A DNA stretch of 64,000 nucleotides from Bacteroidales bacterium UBA7569 (GTDB taxonomy: Bacteria > Bacteroidota > Bacteroidia > Bacteroidales > Paludibacteraceae). The DNA lies in contig DLLF01000013.1 in the NCBI GenBank assembly GCA_002477945.1, positions 2,067-66,066 of the forward strand. The letters are read 5' to 3'. Made by a program: the position numbers and the translations under genes. The notes below the pieces were generated by a model. That model was not told the origin of the DNA and did not search any database. It saw only the letters and a list, made by a program, of their open reading frames with translations. Of this stretch, positions 36,054-44,546 are shown one piece after another (position 1 is the first letter of the stretch; the number at the start of each line of letters is the position of its first letter).

Positions 36054-37235
36054 ATGGCAGAAGAAAGAATAACATTGGCGGTGCTGCGCAAGTTGCTGAG
36101 TGGGCGGACTTCATTGCCCGAGCGGCAAGCGGGTGAGTTCCTCGATCAACTCTTCTATGTTATTATCGAGGGGCTGCGAACGGACAAATCTGTAAAAATC
36201 AACGGATTGGGAACCTTCAAAGTACAATGGAATGAGCCACGGAAGAGCATAAACGTACAAACCGGCGAACCTATCACCATAGAAGGCTACAACAAGGTCG
36301 TCTTCACACCGGAAACAACTCTGAAAAACCGGATCAACGAACCGTTCTCTCATTTGGAATCCATCGTCATCGACGAAGAAAAACAAACAGAAAAAACCGA
36401 GATAAACCCCATACAAAAATTAGGGGAACAGGCTGAAGAAATCAAAGACCTGCTCGCAGAACTCGGTGCCATTTCCGAACAACAAACAGAGGAACATCCG
36501 GAAGTAACGGAATTTGAAAAAAAACAGCCTGACACACCGCCAGACGAACAGGAAACACATACAGAAACAATACCGGATACTCCCGCTCCTCCTCAAGAGA
36601 ACGCATCTCCACAAAAGGAAGATACACCGATTGAGAAACCGATAGAACAACCTGCATCCATTCCAGAAAAACCCGCACAACGCAAGGAGAAACCGTTCCA
36701 ACCTTGGAAAGTGGCGGGAATAACCGTTCTGTGTTTCTGTCTGCTGTTGGTGGGAGGTTATTTCTTCTTGCAGCACAGAATCACCTCATGGGCGGACAGT
36801 CTCCTCGAAAAAGAAGAGATCGTTGCGACTGCAACACCGCCAACCGGTGATTACACAGAAGAGAAAATGGAAACCGATTCTGCACAAGTTGCCAAAGAAG
36901 ATACCATTGCTGCTCCTCAGAAACAGCCGGTTTCGCAACCCGCTGAAGAAAAAAGCAGCATAGTTCAACCGGGAAATTACACCGACTTTATTACCACGGA
37001 AACGCTCACGGAAGGAAGTCGTCTCACGTGGTTGTCGCGAAAATACTATGGTGCTCCCGATTTCTGGGTGTATATCTATGAAGCCAACAAAGATGCCATA
37101 CCCGATCCCAATCACATCGGCGTTGGCACCCATATCCGAATTCCTCGTCTCCCCAAGGAACTCATTGACACAGGCAACGAGGAAAGTATGAAACAGGCAA
37201 AACAGTTGCACAACGAGATTCTTGGACAATTCTGA
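36054..37235 (+). CDS. HU-domain / transmembrane / LysM-like fusion protein
   Basis: The 393-residue protein has an HU/IHF-like domain (about 1-95, with INGLGTFKVQWNEPRKSINV). A Glu/Pro/Thr-rich linker (105-215) leads to one transmembrane helix (about 220-240) and a second linker. A LysM-like module (about 308-357: GSRLTWLSRKYYG...IYEANKDAI...GTHIRIP) sits near the end. With the HU part inside and LysM outside, the protein would link DNA to the peptidoglycan side of the envelope. It is encoded 1 nt after the stand-alone HU gene. The role in nucleoid anchoring is inference. Confidence 0.8.
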   Translation: MAEERITLAVLRKLLSGRTSLPERQAGEFLDQLFYVIIEGLRTDKSVKINGLGTFKVQWNEPRKSINVQTGEPITIEGYNKVVFTPETTLKNRINEPFSHLESIVIDEEKQTEKTEINPIQKLGEQAEEIKDLLAELGAISEQQTEEHPEVTEFEKKQPDTPPDEQETHTETIPDTPAPPQENASPQKEDTPIEKPIEQPASIPEKPAQRKEKPFQPWKVAGITVLCFCLLLVGGYFFLQHRITSWADSLLEKEEIVATATPPTGDYTEEKMETDSAQVAKEDTIAAPQKQPVSQPAEEKSSIVQPGNYTDFITTETLTEGSRLTWLSRKYYGAPDFWVYIYEANKDAIPDPNHIGVGTHIRIPRLPKELIDTGNEESMKQAKQLHNEILGQF

Positions 37236-37240
37236 AAAGC

Positions 37241-40033
37241 GTGGACAACGGTTTCATACATATAAAAGGGGCGCGTACCAACAACCTTAAGAACGTTGAC
37301 GTACTCATTCCTCGGAATAAATTTGTCGTCATCACGGGACTTTCGGGCAGTGGCAAATCCAGTCTCGCGTTCGATACCTTGTATGCAGAAGGGCAAAGAC
37401 GATACGTCGAAAGTCTCTCCGCGTATGCTCGGCAATTTCTCGGCAGGATGCAGAAACCGGAAGTGGACTTCATCGACGGCATCCCACCCGCAATTGCCAT
37501 TCAACAGAAGACCTTGGCAAAGAACCCTCGTTCCACTGTCGGCACGGTCACGGAGATCTACGATTACCTCAAGTTGCTTTATGCACGCATCGGACACACG
37601 TTCTCGCCGATATCCGGACAAGAAGTTAAAAAACATTCGGTAAGCGATGTAGTGGATTACGTCCTATCGCTTCCGTTAGGTACACGATTAATGTTGCTCT
37701 CTCCTGTGAAAGAGTTAGACTATTCTCTTGCACAGCAGGCTACTGTATGGCAGGAGCAGGGCTTCAGCCGCTTGGTTTGTGGAAAAAACATTATCCGTCT
37801 GTCCGAGATTGACAAACATAATATCAATATCAATATCAACAAAGACACACTCTATCTGCTCATCGACCGCATTGTGATCGATGGACAGCAGAGTACCGCC
37901 AACCGCTTTGCCGATTCTGTGCAGACAGCGTTCTTTGAAGGAAAAGGCTGTTGTTCCATTCAGTTGGAAGACGGAGCCGTCACCGACTTCTCTATTCGCT
38001 TCGAAGCAGACGGAATTCAGTTTATTGAACCGACAGAACATCTGTTCGACTTCAATAGTCCGTTTGGTGCTTGTCCGCAATGTAACGGGTTCGGAAATGT
38101 AATCGGTATTGATCCCGACCTTGTCATCCCGAATAAATCACTCAGTATCTACCAGGGGGCTATCGCCTGTTGGCGAGGTGAGAAGATGGGGATGTGGAAC
38201 CAGGAACTCATACGGACAGCCTCTCTCTTCGATTTCCCCATACATACACCCTTCTACGCCCTCACCAAAGAGCAGAAACAACTTATTTGGACAGGCAATA
38301 CCCATTTCCACGGGTTGAACGATTTCTTCAACATGTTGGAGGAAAAACAATACAGTAAGATACAGTATCGGGTCATGTTGTCCCGATATCGTGGTAAAAC
38401 GCTGTGTCCTTCATGCAATGGCAATCGTCTCAGGAAAGAAGTTGAATACGTCAAAATAGGAGACAAGAGCATCACCCAACTAATCAATCTGTCCATTGGA
38501 AACCTGTCTGATTGGTTCGATCAACTCAAATTGAACCAGCACGAGCAAACCATTGCAAAACAATTGCTGCAGGAGGTCACGTCCCGACTTCGGTTCATGA
38601 AGGAAGTCGGGCTGAGTTATCTCACGCTCAACCGGCTTTCCGGCACACTGTCTGGCGGTGAGAGCCAGCGTATCAACCTGGCGAAATCCCTTGGAAGCAG
38701 TCTTGTCGGATCTTTGTATATCTTGGACGAACCTAGTATCGGGCTTCACCCGCGTGATACCGACCAACTCATTGGAGTCATCAAACAACTCCGCGACCTT
38801 GGCAATACCGTTGTCGTTGTGGAACACGACGAGGAAATTATCCGTGCTGCCGACTATATCATCGATGTGGGACCAGAAGCAGGACGCGGAGGAGGCGAGA
38901 TAGTGTGGGCAGGCAAATACGATGCAGAGAATCCGTCTTCCAATACATCTGCCGCTCATTCCTACACATTGGACTTCCTTACTGGAAAAGAAGTCATTCA
39001 GCCACCAAAGTTCCGAAGGCCATGGAACAACTATATTGAGATCAAAGGTGCTTGTGAAAACAACCTCAAGAATTTGGACGTACGCTTTCCTCTGAATGTG
39101 TTTACGGTTGTCACGGGCGTATCAGGCAGCGGAAAATCCAGTTTGGTAAGCAAAGTACTCTACCCCGCTTTGAAAAAATACTTCGGAGGAGTGGCGGAAC
39201 ACACGGGCGATTTTGATTGTCTTCAAGGAAGTCTTCACCTCATTTCCGACATTGAATACGTTGACCAGAACCCTATCGGAACATCCACTCGGAGCAACCC
39301 TGTGACGTACATCAAGGCTTATGACGAGATTCGTAAACTCTTTGCCGAACAGCAAGCCGCTCAACAGATGGGTTTCACGGCGGCTCATTTTTCTTTTAAC
39401 ACCCCTGGAGGACGATGCGAGGAATGTAAAGGCGAAGGAACTATCACCGTCGAAATGCAGTTCATGGCGGATTTGGTGCTGGAATGTGAACATTGCCATG
39501 GCAAACGCTTCAAGAAAGATATCTTGGAAGTCACCTACAATGGCAAAAATATATACGATGTGCTGGAGATGACTGTCAACCAAGCCGTTGAATTTTTCTC
39601 TGCAGGCAAAGGCTCCACTGAAAAGAAGATTGTGAAACGTCTTAAACCATTGCAGGATGTCGGTATTGGTTACATCAAGTTAGGGCAACCAAGTAGTACG
39701 CTCTCCGGAGGTGAAAGTCAACGCGTCAAATTGGCGGCTTTCCTGGCTAACGAGAAAAGCGATCCTACTGTCTTCGTGTTCGATGAGCCTACAACGGGAC
39801 TCCATTATCACGACATTCACATTCTGTTGCAAGCACTCAATGCACTCATTAGCAAAGGGCATACCGTCATTGTTGTCGAACACAATCCTGCCGTCATCAT
39901 GGCAGCGGATCATGTTATCGACTTGGGACCCGAAGGCGGGGAGGCAGGCGGCAATATAGTCTTTGCAGGTACGCCAGAAATGCTTTGCAAGTGCCCCGAA
40001 AGTTATACAGGCAGATACCTGCAGCGCAGATAA
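37241..40033 (+). CDS. uvrA: Excinuclease ABC subunit UvrA
   Basis: The 930-residue protein carries two ABC ATPase modules with Walker A GLSGSGKSSLAF (about 32-43) and GVSGSGKSSLV (about 627-637), and two LSGGESQR signatures. Zinc-type CxxC pairs are visible (CPQCNG, CPSCNG, CEECKG, CEHCHG). It finds bulky DNA lesions for UvrB/UvrC. The start is GTG at 37241, 5 nt after the LysM gene stop. The 3' end overlaps the convergent GNAT gene by 31 nt. Confidence 0.96.
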   Translation: MDNGFIHIKGARTNNLKNVDVLIPRNKFVVITGLSGSGKSSLAFDTLYAEGQRRYVESLSAYARQFLGRMQKPEVDFIDGIPPAIAIQQKTLAKNPRSTVGTVTEIYDYLKLLYARIGHTFSPISGQEVKKHSVSDVVDYVLSLPLGTRLMLLSPVKELDYSLAQQATVWQEQGFSRLVCGKNIIRLSEIDKHNINININKDTLYLLIDRIVIDGQQSTANRFADSVQTAFFEGKGCCSIQLEDGAVTDFSIRFEADGIQFIEPTEHLFDFNSPFGACPQCNGFGNVIGIDPDLVIPNKSLSIYQGAIACWRGEKMGMWNQELIRTASLFDFPIHTPFYALTKEQKQLIWTGNTHFHGLNDFFNMLEEKQYSKIQYRVMLSRYRGKTLCPSCNGNRLRKEVEYVKIGDKSITQLINLSIGNLSDWFDQLKLNQHEQTIAKQLLQEVTSRLRFMKEVGLSYLTLNRLSGTLSGGESQRINLAKSLGSSLVGSLYILDEPSIGLHPRDTDQLIGVIKQLRDLGNTVVVVEHDEEIIRAADYIIDVGPEAGRGGGEIVWAGKYDAENPSSNTSAAHSYTLDFLTGKEVIQPPKFRRPWNNYIEIKGACENNLKNLDVRFPLNVFTVVTGVSGSGKSSLVSKVLYPALKKYFGGVAEHTGDFDCLQGSLHLISDIEYVDQNPIGTSTRSNPVTYIKAYDEIRKLFAEQQAAQQMGFTAAHFSFNTPGGRCEECKGEGTITVEMQFMADLVLECEHCHGKRFKKDILEVTYNGKNIYDVLEMTVNQAVEFFSAGKGSTEKKIVKRLKPLQDVGIGYIKLGQPSSTLSGGESQRVKLAAFLANEKSDPTVFVFDEPTTGLHYHDIHILLQALNALISKGHTVIVVEHNPAVIMAADHVIDLGPEGGEAGGNIVFAGTPEMLCKCPESYTGRYLQRR

Positions 40034-40557
40034 TTCTCTCCGAACAGGAACACCTCCTCTTCAGGACGAAAACCTATCGATTCGTACATTCTTCTTGCGG
40101 GATTATCAGGCAGTACCACCAACACTACCGGTTGTTTCTTTTCTCTCGTAAGTTGCTCTATGGCATGCAGAATCAATGTCCTCCCTATGCCCTGTTTCCT
40201 GTACTCCGGCATCACGGCGAGGCTGTCAAGATAAAATTCTCCGGCCTTCGTCTCCGCTTGCATTTGTGCCGTCTCTGGCGAAATGATGTCCGATAATAGG
40301 GCAAATGTTATCCGCCGCATCTCCGCATATTGCGCGCCGTCATAGCCTATCAGTGCGCCTGAGCGCTCGTCTCCGTTCTCCGCTATCCATGCATTGCGCC
40401 ATGAATATAGTGTATCTTCGCGCCCGCAGACCTCGGCTGCCAGTTGCATCTGTTTGCTGTCTTCCAAACAGAAAGCATAGTCTTTCCCTAATGCCATAAT
40501 CATACACACCGCCAGAAATTCGGCATCTTGTTGAGTAGCTGCTCTTAGTGTAATCAT
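40003..40557 (-). CDS. GNAT-family N-acetyltransferase
   Basis: The 184-residue protein has the acetyl-CoA-binding motif A (LAVMPEYRKQGIGRTLILHAI, about 112-132) and a C-terminal NPARRMYESIGF motif B. The substrate is unknown. It is last in a minus-strand group with the YgjP-like peptidase (4-nt gap) and the NUDIX gene. Its last codons lie inside the end of uvrA on the other strand. Confidence 0.85.
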   Translation of the reverse strand: MITLRAATQQDAEFLAVCMIMALGKDYAFCLEDSKQMQLAAEVCGREDTLYSWRNAWIAENGDERSGALIGYDGAQYAEMRRITFALLSDIISPETAQMQAETKAGEFYLDSLAVMPEYRKQGIGRTLILHAIEQLTREKKQPVVLVVLPDNPARRMYESIGFRPEEEVFLFGENYLRCRYLPV

Positions 40558-40561
40558 TTTT

Positions 40562-41230
40562 CTAATGGTTCAGTTGATAACGTAGTTCCTTATAGTTCGG
40601 GATATAGCGTTCCACGGTTTGCCAAAAAGCGGAACTGTGATCGGGATGTTGCAGGTGTGCCAGTTCATGCACTATAACATATTCTATCTGCGGTATGGGC
40701 TTCTCTGCCAATGATGAATTAAATCGTATAGTACGTCTCTTGGGGGTGCAACTCCCCCACTCTGTTCTCATCTTTCGGACGGAATAACTCACTCCGCCCT
40801 CATGCATCGTGACTTGCCATTTGGCTGCAAGCGTATCCACCAGAACCTCCAGTTGTTTCTTGTAGAAGTACTCCATCATCTTCTCACGTTGGGCAAAAAG
40901 GCTGCCGGACTTGCAACGGAGAATAATCTCGTCTCCGCACAATTGTACCGCATTGGCAATACGGCTCTCCTCTACCCGTAACGTGTAAGTCGTCCCGAAT
41001 AAATCTAATCTTTCTCCAGAGATATATTCCCTTTGTGGTCTCTGTCTGCGGATACGCTCTTGTGTCTTGCGGACCCATGCCAACCTGCTCTCTACAAACT
41101 GCCTCGCCCGGTCTTCGCTTTCGTGCATCGGAACCGTCAGACTGACTGTCCCATCCGAAGGCTTCACCCTGAGGGTCATATACTTGACAGACTTGCGCCT
41201 TACTTCTATTTCTATATCCTCTATCGTCAT
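40562..41230 (-). CDS. YgjP-like (DUF45) zinc metallopeptidase
   Basis: The 222-residue protein has the zincin motif HELAHLQHPDHSSAFW (about 187-202, HExxH plus a third ligand). Before it are RMRTEWGSCTPKRRTIRFN and the N-terminal strand-rich RRKSVKYMTLRVKPSDG of the DUF45/SprT-like group. It is cytoplasmic, with unknown substrate. The start overlaps the NUDIX stop as ATGA. Confidence 0.88.
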   Translation of the reverse strand: MTIEDIEIEVRRKSVKYMTLRVKPSDGTVSLTVPMHESEDRARQFVESRLAWVRKTQERIRRQRPQREYISGERLDLFGTTYTLRVEESRIANAVQLCGDEIILRCKSGSLFAQREKMMEYFYKKQLEVLVDTLAAKWQVTMHEGGVSYSVRKMRTEWGSCTPKRRTIRFNSSLAEKPIPQIEYVIVHELAHLQHPDHSSAFWQTVERYIPNYKELRYQLNH

Positions 41231-41787
41231 TCAGGATGTTCTGCAAAATACTTCCAAAGGGGGGCAGCGTGCAATGCTTGCACGATCCCGTCATTTTTCA
41301 AAAGGTCATACACTTCCTCTTTTGTGCATAGATATGTCCGTATATCCTCCGATGGCTCTTGATGGGGATCACTCATTTTTTCCACGCCGATAGCCAGAAA
41401 TGTATGGGAGTGGTTCGTATGATTAGTGGGATTAGGCGAAAGGCACATGAATGGCGTCCATTCTCCGCCGCCGAAGCCGGTTTCTTCCATCAGTTCGCGT
41501 TGCGCTGCCGCCATTGGCGACTCGTCCGTTTTGTCCACCACACCGGCACAGAGTTCGTAGTGTGTCTCCCCCAAGGCATGCCTGTATTGGCTTATTAACA
41601 CAAACTCCCCTTTCTTGGTGATGGCTATAATGTTCACCCAGTCGGGAAACTCCATGATATACCATGCCGGTACGACTACCCCCGAAGGCAACTGTACACG
41701 TTCTTTCCTTACGGTAAACCAATCCCCCTCTTTGGCTACATACTGGCTGTCCAGCACTGTCCATTTTCTGTTCTGCAATTTTTCCAT
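41227..41787 (-). CDS. NUDIX hydrolase (ADP-ribose pyrophosphatase type)
   Basis: From ATG 41785-41787 (MEKLQNRKW) the protein has 186 residues. The Nudix box is slightly divergent: GVVDKTDESPMAAAQRELMEETGFGGG keeps the REL-x-EE-x-G core. The upstream in-frame ATG at 41862 lies across the promoter, so the later start is chosen. It should hydrolyse a nucleoside-diphosphate-linked substrate such as ADP-ribose. First gene of the NUDIX-peptidase-GNAT operon. Confidence 0.87.
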   Translation of the reverse strand: MEKLQNRKWTVLDSQYVAKEGDWFTVRKERVQLPSGVVVPAWYIMEFPDWVNIIAITKKGEFVLISQYRHALGETHYELCAGVVDKTDESPMAAAQRELMEETGFGGGEWTPFMCLSPNPTNHTNHSHTFLAIGVEKMSDPHQEPSEDIRTYLCTKEEVYDLLKNDGIVQALHAAPLWKYFAEHPE

Positions 41788-41808
41788 AAAATTAGTCTTT
41801 CTTCGTGA

Positions 41809-41840
41809 CAAAGGTACTAAAATCCGACCGCACTGACAAA
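41809..41840 (-). promoter_or_regulatory. Promoter of the NUDIX-peptidase-GNAT operon
   Basis: Minus strand: TTTG (41837-41840), a 20-bp spacer, TACCTTTG (41809-41816). Confidence 0.68.
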
Positions 41841-41983
41841 TCAGCAACAAAATATCCCACAACCCTCTAAGTCATCTGTTTCCGTTAGTAAACCATCCAA
41901 CCGCTTAGAATGTATCTTTTACCCCCTGCTGCAAGCAACGTCCGTCTTTCTGCAACATGAAATGGCAGTCGCTCAACGTTAGC

Positions 41984-42172
41984 CGACCGCAACGGCACCT
42001 CAACGACACCTCAAGCAGACCTCAACGACACCTGACCTTATTTGTCTCATTCGGCTCATTTGTCCTATCCGCCCAATTAGTCCCATCTGTCCCATCCTCC
42101 CATAACCCCAAGCCATGCTCCCTCGGACTTCTCAATCAACCGGAACGTCTAAAATCAGTAACATTGGAGCAA
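41984..42172 (+). repeat. Composite dispersed repeat R1-R2-R3, copy d
   Basis: R1 (ACCTCAACGACACCTCAAGC) at about 41999, R2 nonamers from 42045 (GTCTCATTC-GGCTCATTT-GT, then CCTATCC-GCCCAATTA-GTC and on) and R3 at 42107 (CCCCAAGCCATG...CTTCTCAATCAACC...AACGTCTA). The best-preserved composite copy. Confidence 0.7.
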
Positions 42173-42260
42173 TATTCAAGGGACAGCATATTTCGGACGC
42201 CCGCCCTGTGCATTAATGAAATACGTGCAATCCTATGATTGCTATTGGTCTGTTTCAGAT

Positions 42261-42304
42261 GCGAACAAGGGCAGTCTATATGGTTATAGACTGCCCTTGT
42301 TCGC
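42261..42304. terminator. Perfect 20-bp hairpin between repeat region and GT4 gene
   Basis: GCGAACAAGGGCAGTCTATA and its exact reverse complement flank a TGGT loop, 15 bp beyond the stop of the minus-strand glycosyltransferase. No U tract follows on either strand, so a terminator role is probable but not canonical. Confidence 0.55.
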
Positions 42305-42318
42305 GTAACAACAGTTCG

Positions 42319-43530
42319 TTATCTTTTCAACTCCGCCAGGCGTTCGCGGAGGCGTTTGACGTCCTCTTCGAGGGCGTTGCGCCATGTGCGGCGGTCTTCC
42401 TCGGGGTCGTTGTCGGCAATGCCCTCGCGGAACATCTCCTCTGCCAGTTCGATAGAATGCTCTATGCTGTATTGTTTGCCCGCCTCGGCATACTGCGGCT
42501 CCATACGCTTGCGTTCCTCGGGGTTGTCAAGCCAGTAGTCGATGGTCTTGGCGAGGTCGTCGCTATCGCCCGGAGCAAACAGACTGCGTTTGTCGAGCGC
42601 AAACTGCGGCGTTGCCGAGCGGTCGGAATTGGCAATCACAGGCACTACGCCCGTAGCAAAAGCCTCAATACACGAGATAGCCTCAATCTCAATGTCGGCA
42701 GCATGCACATAGAGATCGGTCTGCGCCAGCATATTGATCAGTTCCTCTTTGGTGAAGAAACGGAAAATAGGCGGGTTCTTCAGGTCGGCACCCTGCTTCT
42801 CGAGGTCGCCGAGCAGCGGTCCCTGTCCGGCAAACACCAACTGTATGCGGTCGGCATACTTGCTTTTCTTGACGGCGTCGATAATCACATCCTGCCTTTT
42901 CTCCACAGACAGACGACCAATCATCATAATCACAATCTTTCCGGCAAACTCCGGTGCTTTCTCCGCATCACGGCGATATTGGAAATCGGGCTCCACGCCG
43001 TTGCTTATCACGTGCAGTTTGGCGGTGTAGCCGTTCTCTTTCAGTTGGTTGGCAATGAAATGACTCGGGCAATGGATATGTTTGAAATTGTTGTAGAACA
43101 CATCGCGGAACGTGTGATAAATCGCCTTGTTGATGAGCGTGGCATCCTTCAGACCGATACTCGAAGTGATGTTCTCCGGCTGCACATGGAAAGCGGCGGT
43201 ATGCGGAATACCTAATTTCTGGCACACTTTCAATCCCTCTATCGAAAGCGCAAAAGGCATCATAAAATGCACCACTTCCGCCCACGAAATAGCATTCTCC
43301 AATACATCCACATCGGGCTTACCGAACGCCATTCCCTGCGCTTTGATCAGACTCTCGCCGATAGGCGATTTCCATTCCGCTACCACGTATTTGTCCTCCG
43401 AAGGTGCCCCAGTCGAGATAACACGCACTTCGTTGCCATGCTCGCGCAAGTGCGTGGCAAAGCGTTTTGCCGAAATAGTTGTGCCGTTGTTGGCTGCATC
43501 GAACTGGTCGATGACAAGTAGAATCTTCAT
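42319..43530 (-). CDS. Family 4 glycosyltransferase
   Basis: The 403-residue GT-B protein begins MKILLVIDQFDAANNGTTIS, with a Rossmann N-domain (HVQPENITSSIG). The C-domain donor site carries IGRLSVEKRQDVIIDAVKKS and the EX7E-like ADIEIEAISCIEAFATGVVPVIAN. It ends in a charged helical tail. Members transfer sugars such as mannose or galactose to lipids or glycans. It stands alone, divergent from the DUF2238-like gene. A long opposite-strand ORF here is a shadow. Confidence 0.86.
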   Translation of the reverse strand: MKILLVIDQFDAANNGTTISAKRFATHLREHGNEVRVISTGAPSEDKYVVAEWKSPIGESLIKAQGMAFGKPDVDVLENAISWAEVVHFMMPFALSIEGLKVCQKLGIPHTAAFHVQPENITSSIGLKDATLINKAIYHTFRDVFYNNFKHIHCPSHFIANQLKENGYTAKLHVISNGVEPDFQYRRDAEKAPEFAGKIVIMMIGRLSVEKRQDVIIDAVKKSKYADRIQLVFAGQGPLLGDLEKQGADLKNPPIFRFFTKEELINMLAQTDLYVHAADIEIEAISCIEAFATGVVPVIANSDRSATPQFALDKRSLFAPGDSDDLAKTIDYWLDNPEERKRMEPQYAEAGKQYSIEHSIELAEEMFREGIADNDPEEDRRTWRNALEEDVKRLRERLAELKR

Positions 43531-43642
43531 ATTATTATATATCGTTTGTAAGGTTTTATATTTCTCATTAACTGCAAGTATTCTCCTCTGCGGTATAGTT
43601 TTTGCACAATATTTGATTGTTAACCATCCATTGTTTATTGCT

Positions 43643-44422
43643 ATGATGAGTCCCCATCAACGTCTCAAGCGGTTTTATATCGTCCTTTTCGTTCTGACTA
43701 TTGTGTTGGGTATTGCCAACGTGGTCTATCTGCTTTTCCAACCCGAAACGACCCTGAAAGCCGTGCTATTCTGCGGGTTGCAATATGTGGCAATGTTGCT
43801 TATTCTGACTGCACCGATTATTCTCAGGAAGCGCTTTCTGCTCAATGTGCCGCTGGTACTGACCGTTGTCATTGCCGCTTTTGCTTTCACGGCTATGGTG
43901 CTCGGCGACGGGCTTAATTTCTATGGTCGCTATCCGTGGTGGGATTCGCTCCTGCACCTTTTCTCAGGTGGTATGCTGTCTTTCATCGGGCTATGGATTG
44001 TGCATATTCTGCTCTCCGACTCCGACCAAGTGGTTTTCAGCAACAAGTATTTTCTGGCACTTTTTCTCTTGATGTTCTCGCTCTCGTGCGGTGCGATCTG
44101 GGAGATCTGCGAATATACCTACGATGACCTGTTCGGCACCAATACGCAGCAATTTATGGAGACCACGTCGGGATCTATCTATACCGATCAGGATATTCCA
44201 CTCGTGGGGCACGAGGCACTGCGCGACACGATGACCGACCTCATCCTTGATTTTATCGGCGGTCTGATCGTTGCTCTCTATGTGCTATTCCGCCACAATG
44301 CGTTTATGGAAAAGCACAACACCGACTCTATATTGGATTCACCCTCTATTGTAGATGCACTCCAGGAGCAGGAGACAGGCAGCAAAGAACCGCAAAAGGA
44401 CACTACAACAAAGAACACTTGA
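43643..44422 (+). CDS. DUF2238/YjdF-like integral membrane protein
   Basis: From MMSPHQRLKRF the protein has 259 residues and six or seven hydrophobic segments. The family pattern is visible: GRYPWWDSLLHLFSGGMLSF, then CGAIWEICEYTYDDLFG and DTMTDLILDFIGGLIVAL. The reading frame is open further upstream from a TTG at 43127, but that part is antisense to the glycosyltransferase and is not protein-like. Function unknown. The divergent upstream gap of about 110 bp should hold both promoters. Confidence 0.72.
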   Translation: MMSPHQRLKRFYIVLFVLTIVLGIANVVYLLFQPETTLKAVLFCGLQYVAMLLILTAPIILRKRFLLNVPLVLTVVIAAFAFTAMVLGDGLNFYGRYPWWDSLLHLFSGGMLSFIGLWIVHILLSDSDQVVFSNKYFLALFLLMFSLSCGAIWEICEYTYDDLFGTNTQQFMETTSGSIYTDQDIPLVGHEALRDTMTDLILDFIGGLIVALYVLFRHNAFMEKHNTDSILDSPSIVDALQEQETGSKEPQKDTTTKNT

Positions 44423-44488
44423 ATTGCGAGTGTCAAATAACGTGCCAAAAATAGTGGCGATAATAGAGGAGGTCTATTCTGAAATGAG

Positions 44489-44520
44489 TTTGGCAGATTC
44501 AGAAAAACCATGTACCTTTG
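44489..44520 (+). promoter_or_regulatory. Promoter of the surA-ostA-dnaG operon
   Basis: TTTG (44489-44492), a 20-bp spacer, TACCTTTG (44513-44520); first gene start 27 bp downstream. Confidence 0.7.
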
Positions 44521-44546
44521 CAAAGATATACACCCGTTCAAACACA

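Noticed and set aside
40003..40033. Convergent overlap of uvrA and the GNAT gene as an antisense regulatory system
   Set aside because: Both reading frames are complete and normal in length; short convergent overlaps like this, and the 19-nt one at 53006-53024, are common and need no special explanation.
42235..43215. 326-codon plus-strand open frame opposite the GT4 gene
   Set aside because: It is the antisense shadow of a clear family 4 glycosyltransferase at 42319-43530, has no domain and no own promoter, and shows Cys/His/Arg/Leu-rich composition typical of shadows.
43127..43640. N-terminal extension of the DUF2238-like membrane protein from a TTG start
   Set aside because: These 170 codons are antisense to the glycosyltransferase and are not membrane-protein-like; the real protein begins at MMSPHQRLK near 43643.
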